DNA of 13,499 bases, taken from the NCBI GenBank assembly GCA_023393375.1, contig JAEWLI010000141.1, positions 1 to 13,499 on the forward strand, read 5' to 3'. The notes below the pieces were generated by a model that searched no databases, was not told where the DNA came from, and worked only from the letters and a program-made list of their open reading frames with translations. Numbering within the stretch: position 1 is the first letter of the stretch; every line of letters begins with the position of its first letter. The stretch comes from Bacteroidota bacterium. GTDB taxonomy: Bacteria; Bacteroidota; Bacteroidia; Cytophagales; Cyclobacteriaceae. Shown here one piece after another: positions 6,958-13,499 of the stretch. The position numbers and the translations under genes were made by a program.

Positions 6958-9192
6958 ATGGAGACAACGGTTCAACAAATTCGCAAAACTTTTCCAGTCA
7001 ATGGCATGAGCTGTGCATCATGTGCTTCCAGTGTAGAAAGCATGTTACGGGCTCAGAAAGGAGTCACAGAGGCCAATGTCAATTTTTCAAATAATACAGT
7101 GCTTATTGATTACCATCCTACCGAAGTATCACTAGATGATCTTAAAAAATCAATTGACGGTATAGGATTTGAACTTATTGTAGAACAAGTTTCGGCTGAA
7201 AATATCAAAAAAGAAAAAGCATCGGCCTATCAGCGATTACAATATAAATTATGGGTGGCTGTCATACTTTCCACACCTGTATTTATCATATCCATGTTTC
7301 ACATCCATGTACCCTACCAAAATTGGATTTTACTACTGTTATCTCTTCCTGTTGTATTATGGAGCGGTCAGCACTTTTATGTGAATGCCTGGAAAAAGCT
7401 GCAACACGGTACTACCAATATGGATACGTTAATCGCTCTGGGAACCGGCGTAGCATTTGTATTTAGTGTTTTCAACACATTTTTCCCAAATTATCTTATT
7501 CAGTTTGGAATAGAGCCACATATCTATTATGAATCTGCAGTGGTGATCATTACGCTGGTATTGTTTGGAAACCTGATGGAAGCAAGAGCAAAGGAAAAAA
7601 CTTCCACAGCTATAGAAAAACTGATCGGTTTGCAACCGCGTCAGGCTACCTTATTGGTTGATGGCCAGCAAGTAATCACTTCAATAGATGAAGTAAAGAT
7701 GGGTGATATTATTTTAATCAGGCCTGGAGAAAAAATTCCTGTCGACGGGCAGGTGATGGAAGGATCATCATTTGTAGATGAGAGTATGGTCACAGGGGAA
7801 CCTTTGGCTGCAGAAAAGAAAAAAGGGGATAAAGTGTTGGGTGGCACCATCAATAAAAATGGAAGTTTTTCCATGGAAGCTGAAAAAGTAGGTGCCGATA
7901 CCATGTTGTCCAGGATTATCAGAATGGTTCAGGATGCCCAAGGGAGTAAAGCACCCGTACAAAAATTAGCTGATAAGATTTCATCCATTTTTGTGCCTAT
8001 TGTGGTGGTTTTGGCCATTATTAGCTTCGCTATCTGGTATTTTGTTGGCCCTGAACCAGCATTCACTAATGCCATGATCATATTAGTGACAGTGTTAATA
8101 ATTGCCTGTCCTTGTGCATTGGGATTGGCTACACCCACAGCTATTACGGTTGGAATAGGTAAAGGTGCTTTGCATGGTATCCTGATCAGGAATGCCGAGG
8201 CATTGGAAAAAGCCAGGGACATCGATGTGCTATTGGTTGATAAAACCGGAACCATCACAAAAGGAAAACCTGAAGTAACAGATCTTGCTTTTCATGATAA
8301 AATGGATGATGATTTTCTTAAAAATGTTTTATTTTCTATAGAATCCCAATCGGAGCATCCGCTTGCAGAATCAATTGTAAGTTACCTGAAACAAAATAAA
8401 ATTACCAAAAGCTTATCTATTACACAATTTGAAAATCATCCTGGTAAAGGAGTATCGGCGAATATCAATGATCGTAAATATCAGATTGGCAGCCTTCGAT
8501 TGATTAATGAGAGTAATGATCAAAACAGGTTGTTGATGGAAAAAATTCAACAATGGGAAAATACTGGTAAAACAGTGATGGTGATGCTGGAAGATAAAAA
8601 GCTGGTGAGTGTAATAGCAGTGAAAGATACATTAAAGGAATCTTCCCCTGCAGCGATCACAACTTTACAAGAAATGGGCATTAAAGTAGTGATGGTAACG
8701 GGCGACAACCGTAATACAGCTGAAAAAATAGCAGCAGAAACAGGTATTTCTGATGTAGTTGCTGAAGTTTTGCCTGAAGAAAAAGCTGATGTAGTAAAAA
8801 AATATCAACAACAGGGAAAAAAGGTGGCAATGGCAGGTGATGGCATCAATGATGCGCCGGCATTGGCTTTAGCTGATGTGGGAATTGCCATGGGCACAGG
8901 TACCGACATTGCCATGGAAAGTGCCTCGATTACATTGGTCAAAGGAGATATATCAAGGATTGCAGAAGCCATTATGCTATCCAAAGAAACGGTAAAAACT
9001 ATTCGTGAAAACCTTTTCTGGGCTTTTATTTACAATTTAATCAGTTTACCCATTGCAGCTGGAGTTTTATATCCTGTAAATGGATTCCTACTAAACCCTA
9101 TGATCGCTGGAGGAGCTATGGCATTCAGTTCTGTGTCGGTGGTATTGAACAGCTTGAGGTTGAAAATGAAACCGCTCAAGTTAAAAAGATAA
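6958..9192 (+). CDS. copA: Cu+-exporting P1B-type ATPase
   Basis: This 744-residue heavy-metal P-type ATPase pumps Cu+ (possibly also Ag+) out of the cytoplasm using ATP. In order: one N-terminal HMA domain with G16-M17-S-C19-A-S-C22; membrane segments from about residue 95; the actuator-domain loop T279-G-E-P282; the metal-binding C384-P-C386 in a TM helix; the phosphorylation site D428-K-T-G-T; the HP motif H467-P468 of P1B ATPases in the nucleotide-binding domain; and the hinge G627-D-G-I-N-D632. The C-terminal helices carry a Y-N pair (FIYNLISLPIAAG) and MAFSSVSVVLNSLRL with M-x-x-S-S, which with CPC marks the Cu+-specific P1B-1 group. It appears intact. It follows the HMA-AraC regulator, and a strong hairpin lies just after its stop. 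Confidence 0.95.
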   Translation: METTVQQIRKTFPVNGMSCASCASSVESMLRAQKGVTEANVNFSNNTVLIDYHPTEVSLDDLKKSIDGIGFELIVEQVSAENIKKEKASAYQRLQYKLWVAVILSTPVFIISMFHIHVPYQNWILLLLSLPVVLWSGQHFYVNAWKKLQHGTTNMDTLIALGTGVAFVFSVFNTFFPNYLIQFGIEPHIYYESAVVIITLVLFGNLMEARAKEKTSTAIEKLIGLQPRQATLLVDGQQVITSIDEVKMGDIILIRPGEKIPVDGQVMEGSSFVDESMVTGEPLAAEKKKGDKVLGGTINKNGSFSMEAEKVGADTMLSRIIRMVQDAQGSKAPVQKLADKISSIFVPIVVVLAIISFAIWYFVGPEPAFTNAMIILVTVLIIACPCALGLATPTAITVGIGKGALHGILIRNAEALEKARDIDVLLVDKTGTITKGKPEVTDLAFHDKMDDDFLKNVLFSIESQSEHPLAESIVSYLKQNKITKSLSITQFENHPGKGVSANINDRKYQIGSLRLINESNDQNRLLMEKIQQWENTGKTVMVMLEDKKLVSVIAVKDTLKESSPAAITTLQEMGIKVVMVTGDNRNTAEKIAAETGISDVVAEVLPEEKADVVKKYQQQGKKVAMAGDGINDAPALALADVGIAMGTGTDIAMESASITLVKGDISRIAEAIMLSKETVKTIRENLFWAFIYNLISLPIAAGVLYPVNGFLLNPMIAGGAMAFSSVSVVLNSLRLKMKPLKLKR

Positions 9193-9199
9193 AACTTCT

Positions 9200-9256
9200 G
9201 AACAGGTATTGTCTATCTATGACTTTTTTCGAAGATTTAAGAGACAAAACCTGTTC
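9200..9256 (+). terminator. long hairpin directly after copA (probable terminator or 3' UTR structure)
   Basis: GAACAGGTATTGTCT (9200-9214) pairs with AGACAAAACCTGTTC (9242-9256) in 14 of 15 positions, with a 27-nt loop. It begins 8 bp after the copA stop. A weak T-rich stretch (ATTTT) follows rather than a clean T-tract. Position and stem strength suggest a transcript end or a stabilising 3' structure; the long loop argues against a classical intrinsic terminator. Confidence 0.5.
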
Positions 9257-9602
9257 ATTTTCCATATGGTGGCATATTTTCGTCATAAAAATAAATTCAA
9301 TTTATTCATAAAAATATCGTCAAAGTAATATTTTTGTTGGTATCCTACAAAACCCTCATTATTTTCAACTGTGCTGAAAAAATGATCCTGAATTACTTTG
9401 ACAAATCTGAGTTGACTATAAGAACCTTATCATAGGACTTCTGATTGCCTAACGGTTTTTCGAGAACTGTTCCTCTTATTAATCAAACCATTAGTATTCT
9501 TTTTATAGACCAATGATATTATAATCATAGAAATGTAAGAAGCAGCTCTAAATGATATTATTCTAAAAAATATTTTTAAAAGATAAATTAAAAGCAGTTC
9601 TA

Positions 9603-9634
9603 TTGTTTAAATGTGAAAACTCATTGTACATTTG
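9603..9634 (+). promoter_or_regulatory. Bacteroidota-type promoter for the antiporter gene
   Basis: TTG at 9603-9605 and TACATTTG at 9627-9634, separated by 21 bp, fit the Bacteroidota primary sigma factor pattern (a TTG-type -33 element and a -7 element TAnnTTTG). Transcription would start near 9640, leaving a 5' leader of about 80 nt before the ATG at 9719. This supports the antiporter being transcribed separately from copA. Confidence 0.6.
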
Positions 9635-9718
9635 TGCGCCATTTCAGGAATAGCTCTTTTATAAAGAACTAACCTCCGATTGGGTTACATATTTAGCTTC
9701 TATAATATACAAAAAAAG

Positions 9719-11224
9719 ATGAACAGAGTATTCTTAATTACTGCTCTTGTGGGTTTGATGATTTTGTTAAATTCCAATTTAGTTTATTCCAACCCAACCT
9801 CCGCTACCGAATCCACCATTACCGCTGAGACTCAACAAAACATTCAGTTGCTAATACCTAAAATAGATAAAGAAATCCACTCAGCAGTTGGAAAACCAGC
9901 TTATTGGGCGGTCATTCCCTTTATATTGCTTTTGTTGATGATTGCCACCGGACCATTGTTCTATGAGAAGTTCTGGCATCATTTTTACCCGTACATTTCC
10001 ATTTTTCTTGCATTAGGTGTAATACTATTATACCTGTTCTACCTACAAAACATTAGCCAACCCGTTCATTCGGCATTTGAATACATCCAGTTTATTGCAT
10101 TTTTGTTTTCTCTGTATGTAGCATCAGGGGGTATTTGGATAAAAGTGGAACGAAAAGCGACCCCGCTCACCAATGTTTTGTTACTGGTGATAGGAGCGAT
10201 TATCTCCAATGTGATCGGCACTACGGGAGCTTCCATGTTGTTGATCCGGCCATTTATCAGAATCAACGAAAATCGGATAAAGCCTTATCACATCATTTTC
10301 TTCATTTTTATTGTGAGCAATATCGGTGGTTCACTCACTCCTATTGGAGATCCTCCTCTTTTCCTGGGATTCCTGAAAGGGGTTTCGTTCAACTGGACAC
10401 TTACCCATAATTTTATACCTTGGGCTTTGGCGATCACTTTACTCTGTCAGTTGTTTTATATTATCGATAAAAAGAATGCCGATAAAAAACCAGTATTGGA
10501 TCAAAATACCTATTCTGGGAAGATTTTTCTGGCGGGCAACAGAAATTTTCTGTGGTTGGGCATTATTATTATTGCCGTTTTCATTGATCCTAATATTTAT
10601 GATTGGGTACCAGCCATTCATTACCATGGGCAAAAATTCTCGTTCCTCAGAGAACTTCTTATGCTGACTGTGGCATTCTTTGCTTATCATTTTGCCAATA
10701 AAAAAGCCCTTAAAGAAAATGAATTTACTTTTGGCCCTATCAAGGAAGTAGCTTTTATTTTCATTGGTATTTTTGGAACCATGATGCCAGCATTGGAAAT
10801 TATGGGAGATTTTGCAAAATCAGATGCAGGAATCGCGTTGATCACACCAAATACATTATACTGGGGAACAGGTTTATTATCTGGGTTTCTGGATAATGCC
10901 CCAACTTATATGAATTTTCTAACTGCCGGTATGGCTTCTCAGGGTGCATCCATTCATAATTTGGCCGATGTACGTGCATTTGCAGCAGGTGGTACCTTTT
11001 TCAATTCTATTCTTTTCCTCAAATCAGTTTCTATAGGGGCTGTGTTTTTTGGTGCCATGACATACATTGGCAACGGGCCAAATTTTATGGTAAAATCAAT
11101 TTCAGAGTCTTGTGGATTGAAAATGCCATCCTTTTTTGGATATTTAATCAAATATTCACTTCCAATTCTACTACCCCTGTTTATCCTGGTGTGGTTGATA
11201 TTTTTTGTTTTCCAAGTATTATAA
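9719..11224 (+). CDS. sodium:proton antiporter of the NhaD/CitM-like ion transporter superfamily
   Basis: I chose the ATG at 9719 (501 residues) because it gives a clean signal-like start, MNRVFLITALVGLMILLNS, with likely cleavage after LVYS; an in-frame TTG at 9680 would add 13 residues that spoil it. The mature protein has a short polar stretch and then about a dozen hydrophobic helices. Two signature loops mark the ion transporter superfamily with inverted-repeat fold: S200-N-I-G-G-S-L-T-P-I-G-D211-P-P in the first half and D392-N-A-P-T396 in the second. Proteins with this pairing are usually annotated as sodium:proton antiporters (NhaD-type) and would exchange cytoplasmic Na+ for external H+. 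A citrate or other anion substrate cannot be excluded. It has its own promoter and converges on the ion channel gene, with 16 bp between their stop codons. Confidence 0.85.
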   Translation: MNRVFLITALVGLMILLNSNLVYSNPTSATESTITAETQQNIQLLIPKIDKEIHSAVGKPAYWAVIPFILLLLMIATGPLFYEKFWHHFYPYISIFLALGVILLYLFYLQNISQPVHSAFEYIQFIAFLFSLYVASGGIWIKVERKATPLTNVLLLVIGAIISNVIGTTGASMLLIRPFIRINENRIKPYHIIFFIFIVSNIGGSLTPIGDPPLFLGFLKGVSFNWTLTHNFIPWALAITLLCQLFYIIDKKNADKKPVLDQNTYSGKIFLAGNRNFLWLGIIIIAVFIDPNIYDWVPAIHYHGQKFSFLRELLMLTVAFFAYHFANKKALKENEFTFGPIKEVAFIFIGIFGTMMPALEIMGDFAKSDAGIALITPNTLYWGTGLLSGFLDNAPTYMNFLTAGMASQGASIHNLADVRAFAAGGTFFNSILFLKSVSIGAVFFGAMTYIGNGPNFMVKSISESCGLKMPSFFGYLIKYSLPILLPLFILVWLIFFVFQVL

Positions 11225-11240
11225 GATCAAAAGAGATAAA

Positions 11241-12211
11241 TCAATAATTATACACCTGTTGCCAGTTTAGATTTTCATTGTTGAGTAGTCTGCCAAGGAT
11301 TTGCCTCCGGTGTATTACATCTTCATCATTATCAATCCTTTCTGAATTATCATTAAACAGGGTTGAATTGCCTCTCTGATATTTTAAATTATTCCTGGAA
11401 TCATTGTATTGATATTTTTCTTCTATAAGGTGTAAAAAATCTGTAATAGATTTTCGTAAGGGCAGTAAATTCTGTTCATACTTTTCCCACTCCTTTGTAA
11501 AAAGTAAGTGGGTCAATGCTTCATCGAGTGCAGCTATGTGGACACTCAATGAATGGGACAAATCTGCCGTGCTGAAATAATGAAGTACCGGATATGCCTG
11601 ATGATTGATGGAATGTCTCTCGACCATATTCTGTAAAGTATTAATTTTGGAAAAACCATATGATGGATTGAGTTTTAATAAACACTTAACGATCTGATCA
11701 GGGGTAATACCCATACTTCTAATGTCCATGGCCAGTGCTCTTTTATTGATTACTGCTGAAGAAACAGAAATCAAATAGGTCATTGAGGTTGTAAAAAAAA
11801 CAAAACCGAAAAAGGAAAATATACTGGTTAGGATTTCAAAAAACGGGGTTATGGGATAAAAATTGCCTATTCCTAAAGTAGAAAGGGTGAACCCTGTGAA
11901 ATACAAACGTTCTACTGAAGTGGCCATTCGGCCATCACTGCTCACTATGGCTTCAGGATCAAATGAAAAAACAAAAAACAATCCAAGCCATACCCAAAAA
12001 ACCCAATTTGCCAGGGTAGTTAAGTTAATTAGCATGCCACTTATGTTATATACCTTCCTCCCCATTATGCGAACAAGTGCATTTATAATTTTATGTGTAA
12101 AAATCGAATGGTAAAAACCCCTGCTCCGCTACTGGAAAGGGTAGTGAAAAAGAAATCATACATGATCAGTAACAACAAGAGTGTACCTGTCAGTAAAAAC
12201 AATGTGGACAT
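11241..12211 (-). pseudogene. two-TM potassium-channel-like protein, gene interrupted by a one-base frameshift
   Basis: The uninterrupted frame (12065 to 11241, 274 residues) starts MGRKVYNISGMLINL, which looks like the interior of an ion channel. A minus-strand ATG at 12211-12209 opens a frame reading MSTLFLLTGTLLLLLIMYDF, a first TM segment, then FFTTLSSSGAG, which ends at a stop at 12085-12083. The adjoining frame reads HSIFTHKIINALVRIMGR straight into the main frame. Joining them near the GGGG-TTTTT run (plus-strand 12113-12121) by one extra base restores a single protein of about 320 residues. It has an N-terminal helix, a second helix (WVFWVWLGLFFVF), a pore loop YFTGFTLSTLGIGN, a further helix and a cytoplasmic domain of about 170 residues. 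The filter TLGIGN differs from the usual T-x-G-Y-G-D. Loss of function, a sequencing indel, or ribosomal slippage are all possible. Confidence 0.75.
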
Positions 12212-12260
12212 AATATTTTAATATGTGTTATGATATATATACCAATTCAAATAAATACTG

Positions 12261-12290
12261 TTGTAGGTGCATAATTAAATCTGAATTTTG
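12261..12290 (+). promoter_or_regulatory. candidate promoter of the TonB-dependent receptor gene
   Basis: TTG at 12261-12263 and GAATTTTG at 12283-12290 are separated by 19 bp, matching the Bacteroidota TTG-N19-TAnnTTTG layout with one mismatch in the -7 element. The leader to the ATG at 12360 would be about 60 nt and would contain the palindrome at 12291-12316. Confidence 0.4.
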
Positions 12291-12316
12291 TTTAATTATT
12301 TTAAAATATAATTAAA
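12271..12316. repeat. three alternating 9-bp inverted repeats at the receptor promoter
   Basis: ATAATTAAA (12271-12279), its inverse TTTAATTAT (12291-12299), and ATAATTAAA again (12308-12316) lie in a row. The second and third form a 26-bp palindrome with 9-bp perfect arms. The block covers the promoter spacer and presumed transcription start of the downstream receptor gene. It could serve as an operator or as alternative hairpins in the leader; low-complexity AT bias is the main competing explanation. Confidence 0.35.
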
Positions 12317-12359
12317 CAATTTGCTTTCTTTCACGTTAATTTCAGGGTAAAAAAAACTT

Positions 12360-13499
12360 ATGTTGAAAATCATTTTATTTCTGGGGTTTTGGATTTCGGT
12401 ATTTCCGGCTATCGCTCAGCAAGGTTCATTGAATGGTCAGGTAATCGACAGAAAAACAGGAGAACCGCTAATTGGAGCTACTGTACAGTTGGAAGGGACT
12501 AATTTGGGTGGGATCACTGATCAAAATGGGATTTTCAAAATCTTAAATATCCCTGCAACCACCTATAATGTTACAGCTACTTATATTGGTTATAAAAGTG
12601 AAGTTAAAAATAATATAGTTGTTCGGTCTGGCGGCAACCCTGACTTGAATTTTAGATTGGAAGAGTCTACCGATGTGCTTCAGGATGTGGTGATTACCAG
12701 TTCATTTGATAAACCAGCCGAAACGCCTATGTCCGTTCAGAAATTGTCGCTGGAAGAAATTGCCACTTATCCCGGTGGAAACAACGATATTGCCAAAGTA
12801 GTTCAATCGTTGCCTGGTATTTCCGGATCAGTGGCGGGATTTAGAAATGATGTGATTATAAGAGGAGGTGCGCCCAATGAAAATGTGTATTACCTGGATG
12901 AAGTAGAAATACCCAATATCAATCATTTTTCTACACAAGGGAGTGCAGGTGGACCCGTTGGTTTGTTGAATGTTTCCTTTTTCGAAAATGTAGAGGTCGC
13001 TTCCGGGTCATTCGGTGCGCAATATGACAATGTATTATCTGGTGTTTTGCAATTCGATCAACGCGATGGCAATAACAGGGAATTCCAGACAAATTTGCGT
13101 TTGGGGGCCAGTGAAGCAGCCATTACCACGGAGGGCCCATTGTTCAAAACCAAAGGAGAAGAGCAAAGCAATACCTCCTTTATTGCTTCATTACGACGGT
13201 CCTATTTACAGCTCCTTTTTAAAGCCATCGGCTTACCTTTTTTACCTGACTATTGGGATTATCAATATAAATTGACACATAAAATAGATGATTACAACAG
13301 CCTTGTATTTACGGGAATTGGTTCTATTGATGATCTGTCGATCAATGTTCCGGATAGTTATGATGCCCAACAACAATCCATTCTCGAACAAATCCCCACG
13401 ATAAAACAATGGACTACAACTGCCGGACTGGTATGGAAAAGACGGTTCAAGGACTATTCGGGATTTTCTAACACCGTGATCAGTACCAATATATTGAAC
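12360..13499 (+). CDS. TonB-dependent outer-membrane receptor, N-terminal part (3' end outside window)
   Basis: An open frame of 380 codons from ATG 12360 runs past the window edge. Residues 1-19 are a Sec signal peptide (MLKIILFLGFWISVFPAIA). Next is a carboxypeptidase-regulatory-like beta-sandwich (about 22-105: GSLNGQVIDRKTGEPLIGAT, then GGITDQNGIFKI and YIGYKSE), common in Bacteroidota receptors. The plug domain follows: DVVITSSF (a TonB-box-like linker), then SLPGISGSVAGFRNDVIIRGG and ENVYYLDEVEIPNINHF, then FFENVEVASGSFGAQYDNVLSGVL, and the start of the beta-barrel. The protein would take up a substrate across the outer membrane using TonB energy. The substrate is unknown; there is no SusD-like neighbour visible. 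Divergent from the channel gene across about 150 bp. Confidence 0.93.
   Translation, partial: MLKIILFLGFWISVFPAIAQQGSLNGQVIDRKTGEPLIGATVQLEGTNLGGITDQNGIFKILNIPATTYNVTATYIGYKSEVKNNIVVRSGGNPDLNFRLEESTDVLQDVVITSSFDKPAETPMSVQKLSLEEIATYPGGNNDIAKVVQSLPGISGSVAGFRNDVIIRGGAPNENVYYLDEVEIPNINHFSTQGSAGGPVGLLNVSFFENVEVASGSFGAQYDNVLSGVLQFDQRDGNNREFQTNLRLGASEAAITTEGPLFKTKGEEQSNTSFIASLRRSYLQLLFKAIGLPFLPDYWDYQYKLTHKIDDYNSLVFTGIGSIDDLSINVPDSYDAQQQSILEQIPTIKQWTTTAGLVWKRRFKDYSGFSNTVISTNILN

Larger units (their letters stand above)
9193..9718. other. 526-bp gene-free stretch between copA and the antiporter gene
   Basis: No convincing coding frame. It holds the hairpin at 9200-9256 and the antiporter promoter at 9603-9634, both annotated separately. 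There is also an 11-bp perfect inverted repeat GTCAAAGTAAT/ATTACTTTGAC (9319-9329 and 9392-9402) with a 62-bp interior, an 11-bp direct repeat AATGATATTAT (9522 and 9551), and a near-direct repeat AGCAGCTCTA/AGCAGTTCTA (9541 and 9593). The last three may be chance in AT-rich DNA or remnants of a decayed element. Confidence 0.55.

Noticed and set aside
5865..9192. Copper locus as part of a mobile island
   Set aside because: No integrase, transposase, tRNA junction or paired end repeats are visible, and base composition matches the neighbours.
9680..9718. TTG start at 9680 for the antiporter
   Set aside because: It adds a non-signal-like 13-residue extension before a clean signal peptide starting at the ATG at 9719, and is closer than expected to the presumed transcription start.
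12113..12121. Classical -1 programmed frameshift site in the channel gene
   Set aside because: The run GGGG-TTTTT does not give an in-frame X-XXY-YYZ heptamer in the upstream frame; a homopolymer indel or mutation is the simpler reading, though T-run slippage cannot be excluded.
13015..13275. 86-residue plus-strand frame inside the receptor gene
   Set aside because: It lies wholly within the receptor coding frame, which is continuous from 12360 to the window end and has clear family motifs.

Overview
The window reads as a chromosomal segment of an AT-rich member of the Bacteroidota (Cytophagia/Saprospiria-like; a finer rank cannot be read from the sequence). The signs are a TonB-dependent receptor with a carboxypeptidase-regulatory-like N-terminal domain, a DUF4136-type lipoprotein, few Shine-Dalgarno sequences, and a good Bacteroidota promoter (TTG-N21-TAnnTTTG) before the antiporter gene. 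I see no transposase, integrase, tRNA, rRNA or CRISPR array.

Layout. 1-423: 3' end of a TIGR01777-family NAD(P)-dependent epimerase. 611-859: small unknown protein. 927-1463: DUF4136-type lipoprotein. 1744-4674: three overlapping genes, a four-helix membrane protein, a 64-residue membrane protein and a class A penicillin-binding protein, whose stop/start overlaps suggest one translationally coupled unit. 4675-5226: non-coding, with nested inverted repeats that look like a dispersed extragenic repeat and a terminator-like hairpin. 5227-5715 (minus): VOC/glyoxalase-family metalloprotein. 5865-9192: a small conserved hypothetical, a fused HMA-AraC regulator and a Cu+-exporting P1B ATPase, a likely copper-homeostasis locus. 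9193-9718: non-coding, with a strong hairpin after copA and the antiporter promoter. 9719-11224: ion-transporter-superfamily sodium:proton antiporter. 11241-12211 (minus): two-TM ion channel gene that appears broken by a one-base frameshift near its 5' end. 12360-13499: 5' part of a TonB-dependent receptor, running off the window.

How the parts may work together. The clearest functional unit is copper handling: a regulator that carries its own CxxC metal-binding domain sits directly before the Cu+ exporter, and a near-perfect 29-bp palindrome lies in the gap between them, a natural candidate for the regulator's target. The penicillin-binding protein unit serves peptidoglycan synthesis; its two small membrane partners are uncharacterised. 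The antiporter and the channel converge tail to tail with 16 bp between stop codons and both concern monovalent cations, but a functional link is inference.

Most notable points: the reconstructed frameshift in the channel gene, its unusual TLGIGN selectivity filter, the HMA-AraC/CopA pair with its palindrome, and the overlapping membrane-protein/PBP cluster. I found no convincing evidence of an entirely new multi-gene system.
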